From positions 303,093 to 367,092 of the forward strand of contig NZ_CP022314.1 of assembly GCF_003352915.1 (NCBI RefSeq): a stretch of 64,000 nucleotides of DNA. The letters are read 5' to 3'. Source of the stretch: Arthrobacter sp. PM3. Its GTDB lineage: Bacteria > Actinomycetota > Actinomycetes > Actinomycetales > Micrococcaceae. Numbering within the stretch: the stretch's first letter is position 1; each line of letters opens with the position of its first letter. Shown here in pieces: positions 51,136-59,932 of this stretch. The position numbers were made by a program, and so were the translations under genes. A model generated the notes under the pieces. The model saw only the letters and a list, made by a program, of their open reading frames with translations, was not told where the DNA came from and searched no databases.

Positions 51136-52907
51136 TACTGGTCCTTCTTCGACTCGGACGAGCCGGCTGTTGACTGGATGAAGTCTTCTGCGGGTTGTTC
51201 AGGGGCGGCCTTGGAACCGCCAGCACTGTTCGCGGCTGCGTCCGCCCGGCCATTATCCGCTGTCCTGCTGGGAGCGGGCTGGGAACCGGTGGCGGGGTCC
51301 CCACCGGGCAGCCATTCAGCGGCGAGGAGTTTGCGGATGGCCGCGGCTTCCCCGGCCAGGCGGTGGTCTTCACCGCGGGCCAGGAGGCCGTATTCGACCA
51401 TGGTGCGGCCGTCCTCGTGGGTGCCGGTGCGGACCCAGACGCGGCGGCGGTTCACGTAGAGCGAGGTGACCAGCCCGGCGACGGCCAGGAGCGCGAAGAT
51501 CAGGGCGTAGAGCTGGCCCGGGTTGTGGTGGATGTCCACGCCGACGTAGCGCTTCACGCCGTCGAACGTGATGGAGCCTTTGCCGTCGGGCAGGGTCTGG
51601 GTGGTGCCGGGGGTCAGGACAATGCCCTTGGCGGCGAGGTTCCGGGCATTGAGCGGGGTCAGCTTCTGCACGTCGAGTTCGAAGACGTTCTGCGGGGCGC
51701 CCTTGTCCAGGCCGAGGTCGCCGTAGTAGGAGTTCAGGGTCAGCTGCGGATTGATGAGCTCCGGGTCACCGCTGAAGGACACGCCCTGATCGGTGATGAA
51801 GGCCGTCGGCAGGAAGAACCCGGCGAAGGCGAGCTGGTCCGGCTTGGCGTCCGGGACCTTGATGACCACGGAGGAGTAGTAGTTCTCGCCCTGGAGCTTG
51901 GCGACCACGGGCCCCTGCATGGCGATGTTCCCGGCGCCGTCCCGGATGGTGACCACGGGGGCGTAGCCGTTGCCCGTGAGGTACACGCTGGTCCCGCCGA
52001 GCGTCAGGGGGTCGTTGACCTTGAGCAGCTCTTTCTTGGCCGGCGCGTCCGGGGTCTCTTTCGTGGTCACTTCGGCCGTGAAGTCGATGGGCTGCCCGAA
52101 CTTGCCCTTCGATTCCCGGTCGAAGGTGATGTCGAACTTGTCCAGCTGCACGGAATACGGCTGGAGCTGGCTGCTTTGGAAGTTGGTGCCGGGCGTGAAC
52201 TGGTCGTAGCCGACCAGGGTGTTGACGAACGTGTCGCCCTCCACCAGGATCCGCTGTCCGCTGTAGCCGAACAGGCCGCCGATCGCCACCGAGACCAGCA
52301 CCCCGATCAGCGCGGTATGGAAGACGAGGTTGCCGACTTCCTTCATGAACCCGCGCTCGGCCCCCAGGGACGGCCGGTCGCCGTCGCGGTCCCGGACGTC
52401 CACGCGGTAGCCGCGCTTCTTCAGCAGCTCCGCGGCGCCGGTGATGGCGTCCGACGCCGGGATCCCGGCGTCGGCCGGAATCACAAGGGTGCCGTATTCA
52501 GGCAGCCGGGACAGGCGTGCCGGGGTGCGCGGCGGCTGGGAGCGCATGGCCTTGTAGTGCGCGATGGCGCGCGGGATGACACAGCCGATCAGCGAGATGA
52601 ACAGGAGCAGGTAGATCGCGGAGAACCAGGCCGAGGAGTACACGTCGTAGAGCTGGACCGAGTCCAGGATCTTGCCGTAGTCCGGGTGGTCCTTGATGTA
52701 CTGCGTCACGATCGCCGGGTTGGCGGGCCGCTGCGGGAACAGCGAACCCGGGACCGCGGCGACGGCCAGCAGCAGAAGCAGGAACAGGGCCGTGCGCATG
52801 CTGGTCAGCTGCGTCCACGCCCAGCGGAGCATGCCCAGCGGACCGAGCGTGGGCAGGACGGCCTCGGACTTCGGGGACTTCTTCTTAACGTTCACGCGCT
52901 CGCTCAT
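51135..52907 (-). CDS. resB: cytochrome c biogenesis protein ResB/Ccs1
   Basis: A 590-residue membrane protein, partner of CcsB in system II haem ligation. There are three N-terminal hydrophobic helices (MRTALFLLLLLAVAAVPGSL; WFSAIYLLLFISLIGCVIPR; LVFHTALIGVLVSVAIGGLF), a large external domain and a last helix (GQLYALIFALLAVAGLVTSL). A Ser/Ala-rich tail follows. The ATG at 52907 overlaps the ccdA stop as ATGA, fixing the start. Confidence 0.94.
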   Translation of the reverse strand: MSERVNVKKKSPKSEAVLPTLGPLGMLRWAWTQLTSMRTALFLLLLLAVAAVPGSLFPQRPANPAIVTQYIKDHPDYGKILDSVQLYDVYSSAWFSAIYLLLFISLIGCVIPRAIAHYKAMRSQPPRTPARLSRLPEYGTLVIPADAGIPASDAITGAAELLKKRGYRVDVRDRDGDRPSLGAERGFMKEVGNLVFHTALIGVLVSVAIGGLFGYSGQRILVEGDTFVNTLVGYDQFTPGTNFQSSQLQPYSVQLDKFDITFDRESKGKFGQPIDFTAEVTTKETPDAPAKKELLKVNDPLTLGGTSVYLTGNGYAPVVTIRDGAGNIAMQGPVVAKLQGENYYSSVVIKVPDAKPDQLAFAGFFLPTAFITDQGVSFSGDPELINPQLTLNSYYGDLGLDKGAPQNVFELDVQKLTPLNARNLAAKGIVLTPGTTQTLPDGKGSITFDGVKRYVGVDIHHNPGQLYALIFALLAVAGLVTSLYVNRRRVWVRTGTHEDGRTMVEYGLLARGEDHRLAGEAAAIRKLLAAEWLPGGDPATGSQPAPSRTADNGRADAAANSAGGSKAAPEQPAEDFIQSTAGSSESKKDQ

Positions 52908-53662
52908 CAGATCGGCAATTTCACATCGGTTTGGAACCAGTACTGCAACTCGGACACCCAGGCGCCCCACACGCCGCTGGCCATCAGGACGCCAAGCAGG
53001 ATCAGGATGCCGCCGCCGGTGCGCTGGATGGCGAGCCGGTGCTTGCGGAAGAAGGACATCACGCCGATGCCGCGGCGCACGGCCAGGGCAATCAGCAGGA
53101 ACGGGATGCCCAGTCCGAGACTGTAGACGAACGCCAGGAACGCCCCCTTGGCCGCCGAGGAACCGCCGGAGAGGCTCAGGAGCTGGACGGCGGAATAGGT
53201 GGGACCGATGCACGGCGCCCAGCCCAGCCCGAAAGTGATGCCCAGCAGGGGCGCGCCCCACAGCCCGGCCGGGGGTTTGGCATGGATCTTGGCGTCGCGC
53301 TGGAGCCAGCCGAAGCCGCCCATGAACACGACGCCCATGATGATCACGAGCACGCCCAGCAGCTGGGTGATCCACCGGTTCTGCGCGCCCGTGATCAGGC
53401 TGCCCAGCTGCCCGAAGGCCCCGCCGAGCAGCACAAAGATCACCGAGAAGCCGAGGACGAAGAGGCCGATCCCGGCCATCATGCGGCCGCGCCGCTGCTT
53501 TTGGAGGTCGACGCCGGTCAGTCCGGTGACGTAGCCCAGGTAGCCGGGGACGAGCGGAAGGACGCACGGGGAGAGGAAGGAGACGAGTCCGGCCAGGAGC
53601 GCAACGGGAATGGCCAGCAGGAGGGATCCGTTGAGGATGGCCTCGGCGAAGGGGCTGTTCAC
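52907..53662 (-). CDS. ccdA: thiol-disulfide transporter CcdA
   Basis: A 251-residue membrane protein with about six helices that passes electrons from cytoplasmic thioredoxin to ResA. LSPCVLPLVPGYLGYVTGLT carries the first essential Cys, and GLGWAPCIGPTYSAV the second. It ends where resB begins (ATGA) and starts 13 bases after resA. Confidence 0.95.
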   Translation of the reverse strand: MNSPFAEAILNGSLLLAIPVALLAGLVSFLSPCVLPLVPGYLGYVTGLTGVDLQKQRRGRMMAGIGLFVLGFSVIFVLLGGAFGQLGSLITGAQNRWITQLLGVLVIIMGVVFMGGFGWLQRDAKIHAKPPAGLWGAPLLGITFGLGWAPCIGPTYSAVQLLSLSGGSSAAKGAFLAFVYSLGLGIPFLLIALAVRRGIGVMSFFRKHRLAIQRTGGGILILLGVLMASGVWGAWVSELQYWFQTDVKLPI

Positions 53663-53675
53663 GGTGGGGCCTGCG

Positions 53676-54293
53676 CTATTCGGCCACGGCGGCGGCGATG
53701 AGGGACTTCAGGGTGCCTTTTTGGATTTCGCCGAGGACCCGGGACGCCACGCGGCCCTGCTTGTCCAGCACGAGGGTGGTGGGCACGGCGCCGGGCGGGA
53801 CAAGGCCGGACACGGCCAGCAGGACCGCGCCGTCTTTGTCGTTGAAGCTCGGGTATGTCAGGTTGAAGGTCTTGTCGAAGGCGTCGGCCGTGGCCTTCTC
53901 ATCGCGCAGGTTGACGCCGAAGAACTGCACGCCCTGGCTCTTGAATTCCTGGTGGAGGGCCTCGAGGGAGGGCGCCTCGACCCGGCAGGGGGCGCACGCG
54001 GCAAACCAGAAGTTCAGTACGGTGACTTTGCCCGGGAAAGCGGCCGACGTCACGGCGGTGCCGTCGAACAGCGTCCCCTGCAGCTCCACGGGGCTCTTGC
54101 GATCCGCGACGGCGAACTCGGTCACGGAGCCGTCGCCGGCCACGTAGTTTTTGTTGTCCCCGGCCTTGGCCTGTTTTGCCAGGGCATCGTCCTGGGCGCA
54201 GCCGGACAGCCCGAACAGGGCGGCGAGGGCGGCGCCGCCGGCCGTCAGGACGTTGCGGCGGGACAGCGGTGTTCCCTGTGTACTGCGTGCCAT
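53676..54293 (-). CDS. resA: ResA/TlpA-type thioredoxin lipoprotein
   Basis: A 205-residue membrane-anchored thioredoxin that reduces apocytochrome c cysteines. The N-terminus has a twin-arginine-like SRRNVLTAGGAAL and a lipobox LSGC (Cys32), so it is exported and lipidated. The active site is WFAACAPCRVEAPS (Cys100, Cys103). The ATG at 54293 is chosen to give this signal. It begins two bases after the phosphatase gene in the same operon. Confidence 0.94.
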   Translation of the reverse strand: MARSTQGTPLSRRNVLTAGGAALAALFGLSGCAQDDALAKQAKAGDNKNYVAGDGSVTEFAVADRKSPVELQGTLFDGTAVTSAAFPGKVTVLNFWFAACAPCRVEAPSLEALHQEFKSQGVQFFGVNLRDEKATADAFDKTFNLTYPSFNDKDGAVLLAVSGLVPPGAVPTTLVLDKQGRVASRVLGEIQKGTLKSLIAAAVAE

Positions 54294-54295
54294 GC

Positions 54296-54961
54296 TCAGG
54301 CTCCCGGGGTGCTGGCGGCACCGGGCAGCAGCGCGGCGGCGGGCTCGCTGTATTCGACGCGCACAAGTGCCCCGGCGTCGTCGAACACCAGGGACGTCAC
54401 GGACGTCAGCGTGCATTCGCGCTTGCGCGGGTCATGCCACAGCGGCCGGCCTTCGGCACTGAGCCGCGTAGCCCAGATGGGCAGCTGGTGGCTGACCAGG
54501 ATGGCTTCGGCGCCGTCGCCGCCCAGTTCAATGGCGCGGAGGCGGGCGTCGTGGACGGCCGCGATGACCCGGGCCGCCTGCTCCTTGTAGGGCTCACCCC
54601 AGGACGGCCGGAACGGGTTGTAGAGCCGCGTCCAGTGCTTGGGCCGCAGCAGTTCCGCCTTGGTGACGTGGAGGCCCTCAAAGTAGTTGGCGGCCTCGAT
54701 GATGCGCGCCTCGGTGGCGATCTCCAGGTCCAGGGCGTCGGCGATCGGCTGCGCCGTCTCCTGCGCGCGGGTCAGCGGGGACGCCGCCAGGTGGACGATC
54801 CGGGCCCCCTGCGCGGAGCGTTCGCTGAAGTGTTCTGCCAGCGTGCGCGCCATCTCCCGGCCGAGTTCCGAGAGGTGGAACTCCGGCAGCCTGCCGTACA
54901 GGACGTGGTCGGGGTTGTGGACCTCGCCGTGGCGGAGCAAATGAACAGTGGCTTGGGGCAT
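54296..54961 (-). CDS. histidine phosphatase family protein
   Basis: A 221-residue phosphoglycerate-mutase-like phosphatase: HLLRHGEVHNPDHVLYGRLP has the RHG motif, SPLTRAQETAQPIAD follows, and VSHQLPIWA has the second His. It dephosphorylates an unknown small molecule. The ATG at 54961 (MPQATVHLLRHG) is the domain start; longer readings lack support. It is the first gene of the operon leading to resA-ccdA-resB-ccsB, an arrangement typical of Micrococcaceae. Confidence 0.9.
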   Translation of the reverse strand: MPQATVHLLRHGEVHNPDHVLYGRLPEFHLSELGREMARTLAEHFSERSAQGARIVHLAASPLTRAQETAQPIADALDLEIATEARIIEAANYFEGLHVTKAELLRPKHWTRLYNPFRPSWGEPYKEQAARVIAAVHDARLRAIELGGDGAEAILVSHQLPIWATRLSAEGRPLWHDPRKRECTLTSVTSLVFDDAGALVRVEYSEPAAALLPGAASTPGA

Positions 54962-55074
54962 GTCTACCAGTTTCTCAAAGATGCCGGTCGATCTGAAATC
55001 TTCTACGCACGGTAGAACTGACAAGTTCAGAAAAAAGTTCCACGCCGTTGGAATAAAAGATGCAAATGCATGTT

Positions 55075-55127
55075 TATACTGGGTGAAGCAGTTAGTTGAG
55101 GATTCAACCAATGAGGCTTCAACTAAC
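55075..55127 (+). promoter_or_regulatory. yceI promoter with MarR-like inverted repeats
   Basis: TATACT at 55075-55080 is a good -10; the -35 is unclear. Downstream, GTTAGTTGA at 55091-55099 and TCAACTAAC at 55119-55127 are exact inverted 9-mers, and GTTGA-GGAT-TCAAC at 55095-55108 is a second, nested one. TTGA/TCAA spacing like this is typical of MarR operators; the position after the -10 fits repression. No marR gene is in the window next to it. Confidence 0.45.
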
Positions 55128-55174
55128 GATCAGACGAACCACCGTTTGACCCACCCGACATAAGGAGCATCACC

Positions 55175-55723
55175 ATGGCACTTCCCGCAAACGTCACCAC
55201 CGGCACCTGGACCCTCGACCCGTCCCACAGCGAGATCGGCTTCACCGTCCGCCACGCCGGCATCAGCAAGGTCCGCGGCCAGTTCACCGACGCCGCCGCC
55301 ACCCTGGACCTCGCCGAGAACGTCGCCGATTCCAAGGTGAACGCCTCGATCAAGACCGCGAGCTTCGACTCCGGCGACGCCAACCGCGACGGCCACGTCC
55401 GCGGCGAGGACTTCTTCGACGTCGAGAAGTTCCCGGAGATCTCCTTTGTCTCCAGCACCATCGTCCCCAAGGGTGACGCCTACGAACTCCAGGGCGACCT
55501 CACCATCAAGGGCATCACCCGCCCGGTGGCCCTCGAGACCGAGTTCAACGGTGTGGCCGTCGATCCCTTCGGCAACACCCGCGCCGGCCTCACCGCCGAA
55601 ACCACCATCAGCCGCAAGGACTTCGGCCTGACCTGGAACGCGGTCCTCGAAGCCGGCGGCGTGCTGGTCAGCGACAAGGTTGCCATCAACCTGGAACTGG
55701 CCTTCATCGCTCCCGCCGCCTAG
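55175..55723 (+). CDS. YceI family lipocalin-like protein
   Basis: A 182-residue YceI protein: TGTWTLDPSHSEIGFTVRHA is the family hallmark, then FDSGDANRDGHVRGEDFFDV and TIKGITRPVALETEF. YceI proteins bind polyprenyl-like lipids; this one lacks a signal peptide, as in most Actinobacteria, so it is cytoplasmic. The ATG at 55175 follows TAAGGAGCATCACC, a strong AAGGAG site. A terminator lies 65 bases downstream. Confidence 0.94.
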   Translation: MALPANVTTGTWTLDPSHSEIGFTVRHAGISKVRGQFTDAAATLDLAENVADSKVNASIKTASFDSGDANRDGHVRGEDFFDVEKFPEISFVSSTIVPKGDAYELQGDLTIKGITRPVALETEFNGVAVDPFGNTRAGLTAETTISRKDFGLTWNAVLEAGGVLVSDKVAINLELAFIAPAA

Positions 55724-55787
55724 CCGGAACCGTTCGCGCCTGGTCAGTAGCGGCGGCGCCGACCGCACGACGCCGGCCGGCGTCTCC

Positions 55788-55824
55788 AGCGCCCTGCCTC
55801 ATCCACGGGATGAGGCAGGGCGCT
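55788..55824 (+). terminator. hairpin terminator after yceI
   Basis: AGCGCCCTGCCTCATCC at 55788-55804 pairs perfectly with 55808-55824 (17 bp), with a three-base loop, then GTTGTTT. It is likely a Rho-independent terminator. Confidence 0.75.
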
Positions 55825-55950
55825 GTTGTTTCCGCCGCTTCCGCGCACGCGGCAGCGGCCGCGATTGGCGCCGCGGCCGGCCCTGGGGCCGGCCCTGGCG
55901 GGCCCGGAAGTCCCTAGATTCCGGGGAAACCGCGGTCTACAGTGAGACCC

Positions 55951-56622
55951 ATGAGCAACCCCAGCGATGTACCGCCGCAGCAGCCGGGCTCCCAGCCCCC
56001 GCCGCCTGACGGGGCCCAACCTGCGGGCTACCAGGCACCCTCGCCCGGCCCTCAGGCACCCCCGCCGGGCTATCCGGCGCCGCCGCCGGGCTACCAGGCG
56101 CCCCCGCCGGGCTACCAGGCGCCCCCGCCGGGCGGAAGCCGCTTCTCGATGCCCGCCGACCGCCCCCGCAGCTTCAGCGAGGTGCTGCCCGCGGGCGGTT
56201 TTTCGGGCATGTTCAAGGTCCCCCCGATGCCCACAGAGCTGAAGGTTTCCTACTGGATCTGGCTGATCGGGGGACTCCTTGGTCTCCTGGGCGGAGTCAT
56301 CGGCTTGTTCGGGTCCTTCGTCCTCATCGCTTTCGCACCGCCGCTGGGACTTCTGGTGCTGATCCTGGTCCTCGTGGCGCTCGCGCTGGCCGCCGCCCAG
56401 ATCGTCCTGGCCATGAAGATGAAGGAAGGCCGGGAGTGGTCCCGCCTGGCCCTCACCATCATTGCCGGCATCTCCCTTCTGCTGGCCGTCATCAATTCCA
56501 GCGCCGCCGCGGGCAGGGGCGGCGGCAGCATGCCCGGATTCCTCATCAGCCTTGCGGCCACAGTGCTCATGTGGCTACCCAACGCACAGGCCTGGTTTGC
56601 CGCGCAGCGGGGCCGGATCTAG
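55951..56622 (+). CDS. membrane protein with Pro/Gln/Tyr-rich N-terminal tail
   Basis: A 223-residue protein. Residues 1-60 are rich in Pro, with APPPGYQ-type repeats. A cytoplasmic linker follows, then about four hydrophobic segments from residue 95 (VSYWIWLIGGLLGLLGGVIG, FVLIAFAPPLGLLVLILVLV, LALTIIAGISLLLAVI, FLISLAATVLMWLP). I do not recognise a family. The gene at 56821 has the same plan and the same start MSNP, so the two appear paralogous. Confidence 0.75.
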   Translation: MSNPSDVPPQQPGSQPPPPDGAQPAGYQAPSPGPQAPPPGYPAPPPGYQAPPPGYQAPPPGGSRFSMPADRPRSFSEVLPAGGFSGMFKVPPMPTELKVSYWIWLIGGLLGLLGGVIGLFGSFVLIAFAPPLGLLVLILVLVALALAAAQIVLAMKMKEGREWSRLALTIIAGISLLLAVINSSAAAGRGGGSMPGFLISLAATVLMWLPNAQAWFAAQRGRI

Positions 56623-56820
56623 GCCCGGAACCTGACGGGAGCCTGCCGAATTCGCACCGCGACGTGGCAGTCCGGGCCGCCGACAGCGACCGGCTGAGAA
56701 TACCTCTTCAGAATGATCCGCACGGCGGCCGGCCCGCGGTACGGTGGAGCTAAACCATGCTGGGGGCAGGGCAGGATCGCTGGTCCCGGCGGCCGATTCA
56801 GACACGCAAAGGACCGCTTC

Positions 56821-57753
56821 ATGAGCAACCCTCCAGTCCAGCCTCCGACCGGCTCTGAGCCGGGCGGAGAGCCCGCCCCGGGCGACGGCCGGAACACCCC
56901 GCAGTACGGCCAGCAGACTCCCCCGGCCTACGGCCAGCAGGCCCCGCAATACGGCCAGCAGACTCCCCCGGCCTACGGCCAGCAGACACCCCCGGCCTAC
57001 GGCCAGCAGGCCCCGCAATACGGCCAGCAGACTCCCCCGGCCTACGGCCAGCAGACACCCCCGGCCTACGGCCAGCAGGCCCCGCAATACGGCCAGCAGA
57101 CTCCCCCGGCCTACGGCCAGCAGACTCCCCCGGCCTACGGCCAGCAGACACCCCCGGTCTACGGGCAGCAGGCCCCGCAGTACGGCCAGTACGGTCAGCA
57201 GGCCCCGCAGTACGGCCAGTACGGTCAGCAGGCCCCGCAGTATGGGCAGTCCCCCTACGCCCAGTACCCGTCCGAGCTGCCGCAGGCCGCCGGGCCGGTC
57301 CCGCAGCTCGTCAACACGTCGTTCTGGCTGATCGTCGCCGCCGGCGCCGTGTGGGTCATTTCCATGCTCCTGTCCCTCGGAACCCTGGACACCCCCGCCG
57401 TCCGGGACTTGTTCGAGCAGCAGATGGCAACGAGCGGCACGCAGATCGACTTTGACCAGCTCAAGGGGTTCCTGATCGGCACCATCGTGGTGTTCGCCGT
57501 GATCAGCGCCGGACTTTACGCCCTGGTCGCGTTCAACGTCCGCAAGGGCAAGAACTGGGCCCGCATTCTGGGCACCGTGTTCGCCGCCCTGTCGGTCCTC
57601 AACATCGTCCCGTTCAGCCTGGCCACCCTCGCAGCGCTGCTCGGCATCGCGGCCATCGTGTTGCTGTACTTGCCGGCATCGGCCCCCTACTTCCAGAAGC
57701 GGCAATCCTTCGCCAACCCTTACGGGCAGCCCGGAGCACCCTTCGGGAAGTAG
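56821..57753 (+). CDS. membrane protein with QYGQQTPPAYGQQ repeat tail
   Basis: A 310-residue protein. Residues about 27-147 are repeats of YGQQ(T/A)P(P/Q), up to a 23-residue, 69-base higher unit; the DNA from 56899 to 57250 is itself a tandem array. Four hydrophobic segments follow (about 167-187, 217-240, 247-266, 268-288). No catalytic motif is seen. It is 198 bases after a similarly built gene and ends at the rex terminator hairpin. The repeat number may vary between strains. Confidence 0.75.
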   Translation: MSNPPVQPPTGSEPGGEPAPGDGRNTPQYGQQTPPAYGQQAPQYGQQTPPAYGQQTPPAYGQQAPQYGQQTPPAYGQQTPPAYGQQAPQYGQQTPPAYGQQTPPAYGQQTPPVYGQQAPQYGQYGQQAPQYGQYGQQAPQYGQSPYAQYPSELPQAAGPVPQLVNTSFWLIVAAGAVWVISMLLSLGTLDTPAVRDLFEQQMATSGTQIDFDQLKGFLIGTIVVFAVISAGLYALVAFNVRKGKNWARILGTVFAALSVLNIVPFSLATLAALLGIAAIVLLYLPASAPYFQKRQSFANPYGQPGAPFGK

Positions 57754-57788
57754 CTCCACAGCGAAATTCGCGGCATCGAACGGCCACC

Positions 57789-57847
57789 GGGCGCAGGACC
57801 CGGAAGACCCCGCCGGACTTAGTCGGCGTCCTCCGGGTCCTGCGCCC
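57789..57847. terminator. bidirectional hairpin overlapping the rex 3' end
   Basis: GGGCGCAGGACCCGGAAGAC at 57789-57808 is complementary to 57828-57847 at 19 of 20 positions. The right arm lies inside the last codons of rex and is followed by TTTG on the plus strand. It could terminate both convergent transcripts. Confidence 0.7.
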
Positions 57848-58526
57848 TTTGTGCGTGGTAGGCAAGGATCTGCAGTTCCGTTGCCATATCGACCTTGCGG
57901 AGGTTGACCCCCGGCGGGACCTGCAGCATCACCGGCGCGAAACTGAGGATGCTTCGCACGCCGGCGGCGATCACCCGGTCACAGACGTCCTGCGCCACGG
58001 CGGCAGGCAGGGCAAGGACCACCATATTGGCGCCGGTCCGCTGCAATACGGGTTCGAGGTCGGCGGCGTCGCTGACCCGCAGCCAGCCGACTTCACTGCC
58101 CACCACCATCTGGTCGGCGTCGAATATTGCCACGATGTCAAAGCCCCGCGACTCGAATCCGCCGTACCGGGCCAGAGCCTTGCCCAGGTTGCCGGCCCCC
58201 ACGATCGCGACCTTCCAGTCATGCGTGAGGCCGAGGGCGGCTGCAATGTGCCGGTTCAGGTATTGGACCTCGTAGCCCACGCCCCGGGTTCCGTACGAGC
58301 CGACGTAGGACAGGTCCTTGCGCAGCGTGGAGGAACTGACCCCGGAGGCCTCAGCCAGCGACTCCGATGACACCCGGTCCACCCCGTCGGCCAGCAGCGT
58401 GGTCAGGGCGCGCAGATAGATGGTCAGCCGGGCCACGGCCGCCGGCGGAATTTGTTTAGCGGCAGTCCCGGCTCCCCCGGGAACAGCCTCCGGAGATGAA
58501 TCCAGCGAAGTCACTATCTGCTCCAT
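57819..58526 (-). CDS. rex: redox-sensing transcriptional repressor Rex
   Basis: A 235-residue repressor that binds DNA when NAD+ is high and lets go when NADH rises. An N-terminal winged helix (about 25-95; SSESLAEASGVSSSTLRKDL, SYVGSYGTRGVGYEV) precedes a Rossmann domain (KVAIVGAGNLGKALARYGGF). The ATG at 58526 is the first start. It follows the glutaredoxin-like gene by 62 bases on the same strand. I found no clear TGTGAA-type Rex box nearby. Confidence 0.95.
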   Translation of the reverse strand: MEQIVTSLDSSPEAVPGGAGTAAKQIPPAAVARLTIYLRALTTLLADGVDRVSSESLAEASGVSSSTLRKDLSYVGSYGTRGVGYEVQYLNRHIAAALGLTHDWKVAIVGAGNLGKALARYGGFESRGFDIVAIFDADQMVVGSEVGWLRVSDAADLEPVLQRTGANMVVLALPAAVAQDVCDRVIAAGVRSILSFAPVMLQVPPGVNLRKVDMATELQILAYHAQRAQDPEDAD

Positions 58527-58588
58527 TGCGTCGCGTTGTGCTTCCCACTGTAGAGCCCCCGCGCACTACCCAACAAAGCAGCCCGGCA

Positions 58589-58861
58589 TCAGGACTGCTG
58601 CCCGAGGATCCGCTGCAGGGTCCGGGTCAGGCGGGCCTCGTCGATCTTCCAGAAATCACGCTGGATGCCATCGACGAGGACCACCGGGATCTCCTCGGCG
58701 AAGCGTTCCCGCAAGCCGGCGTCGTCGTCCACGGACTGCTCGCTCCAGCCGATTCCGAGGGCGGCGGTGACGCGTCCGACGACGGCGCGGGCCTCGGTGC
58801 ACAGGTGACAGTTGGTTTTGGTGATGAGGACGACCTCGGGGAGGGACGCGGGTGTGGCCAT
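58589..58861 (-). CDS. glutaredoxin family protein (DUF836-like)
   Basis: A 90-residue thioredoxin-fold protein: VVLITKTNCHLCTEARAVVG holds the CxxC site (Cys18, Cys21), and EIPVVLVDG the cis-Pro. It resembles actinobacterial glutaredoxin-like proteins that precede rex. A role in thiol redox balance with rex is inferred from position. Confidence 0.88.
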   Translation of the reverse strand: MATPASLPEVVLITKTNCHLCTEARAVVGRVTAALGIGWSEQSVDDDAGLRERFAEEIPVVLVDGIQRDFWKIDEARLTRTLQRILGQQS

Positions 58862-59004
58862 GCCTCCACCGTAGCCCGGCGGCCGCGTCGGCGTCGACGC
58901 GCAGCCGCCCGGCGGGGCCGCACGCGGGGTCCGCCGGGCATTGCTGCCGCCGCGTCGCGTGCCCGCCGGGCGGTCCGCGGCCGGTCATTGACTAGACTCG
59001 TGGC

Positions 59005-59823
59005 ATGCCCGAGGAGAAATACGTCACTGTGGCCAGCGAGCCCGCTGCATCGATGCAGCACGGCGAGGCCGCATTTTTCGACGTCGACAACACCCTCATG
59101 AAGGGCGCCAGCCTCTTCCACGTGGCCCGGAAGCTGCACCAGCGCGGCGCGTTCACCCTGCCGCAGGCGGCGGGCATCGTCTGGAAACAGCTCATGTTCA
59201 TACTTCGCGGCGAAAAAATGGCCGACGTCCATGCCGTCCGCGATTCCGCCCTCAAGCTTGCCGCAGGCATCACAGCCAAGGACATCGAGGCCCTGGGCGA
59301 AGAGGTCTATGACGAGATGATCGAGTCGCGGATCTGGCCGGGCGCCAAGGCGTTGGCCGAGCAGCATCTTCGGGTCGGACGCAAGGTCTGGCTGGTCACG
59401 GCGACGCCGGTCGAGGTGGCCAACGTCATCGCCACCCGGTTGGGCCTGACCGGGGCGCTGGGCACGGTGGGCGAAATCCTGGACGGCTCCTATACCGGGC
59501 AGCTCGTGGGCGAAATCCTCCACGGCCCGGCCAAGGCCGTGGCGGTCCGCCGCATCGCCGAGGACGAGGGACTGGACCTGGCCCGCTGCTGGGCCTACAG
59601 CGATTCCCACAACGACATCCCGCTGCTGAGCATGGTCGGCCACCCGGTCGCCATCAACCCCGATGCCAGGCTGCGCCGCTACGCCCGCGAGCACAACTGG
59701 CCGGTCTACGATTTCCGGGCCGGCCGGCGCGCCGCGACCCTGGGCTTCAAGGCTGCGACGGTCGGCGGGGCCATCTACGGGCTGTGGCGGGGGTTCTCCC
59801 GCTTCCGCGGCCCCACCCGTTAA
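59005..59823 (+). CDS. HAD-IB family hydrolase (SerB-like)
   Basis: A 272-residue HAD phosphatase. Motif I is FFDVDNTLMKGASLF, motif II WLVTATPVEVANVI and motif IV AYSDSHNDIPLLSMVGHPVA. It belongs to subfamily IB, near phosphoserine phosphatase and acyltransferase-linked hydrolases. The substrate is unknown. The start ATG 59005 is the first in frame. The bS22 gene lies downstream on the opposite strand. Confidence 0.9.
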   Translation: MPEEKYVTVASEPAASMQHGEAAFFDVDNTLMKGASLFHVARKLHQRGAFTLPQAAGIVWKQLMFILRGEKMADVHAVRDSALKLAAGITAKDIEALGEEVYDEMIESRIWPGAKALAEQHLRVGRKVWLVTATPVEVANVIATRLGLTGALGTVGEILDGSYTGQLVGEILHGPAKAVAVRRIAEDEGLDLARCWAYSDSHNDIPLLSMVGHPVAINPDARLRRYAREHNWPVYDFRAGRRAATLGFKAATVGGAIYGLWRGFSRFRGPTR

Positions 59824-59880
59824 GGGCCGCGGGCAACGGGCCGGGGCCACGGGCCCGCGGGCACCAGCCCGGGGACAAGA

Positions 59881-59913
59881 AAATGCCCGCTGCCTGGCAG
59901 GCAACGGGCATTT
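59881..59913 (-). terminator. terminator of the bS22 gene
   Basis: AAATGCCCGCTGCCT at 59881-59895 pairs with 59899-59913 with one mismatch around a three-base loop. On the minus strand it is followed by TTTTCTT. It also faces the end of the plus-strand HAD gene. Confidence 0.8.
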
Positions 59914-59932
59914 CATGCAGTGCGAAGTATCT

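Noticed and set aside
54962..55111. N-terminal extension of the histidine phosphatase
   Set aside because: The extra residues lack family similarity, and the RHG motif begins directly after the ATG at 54961; the stretch also carries the yceI promoter.
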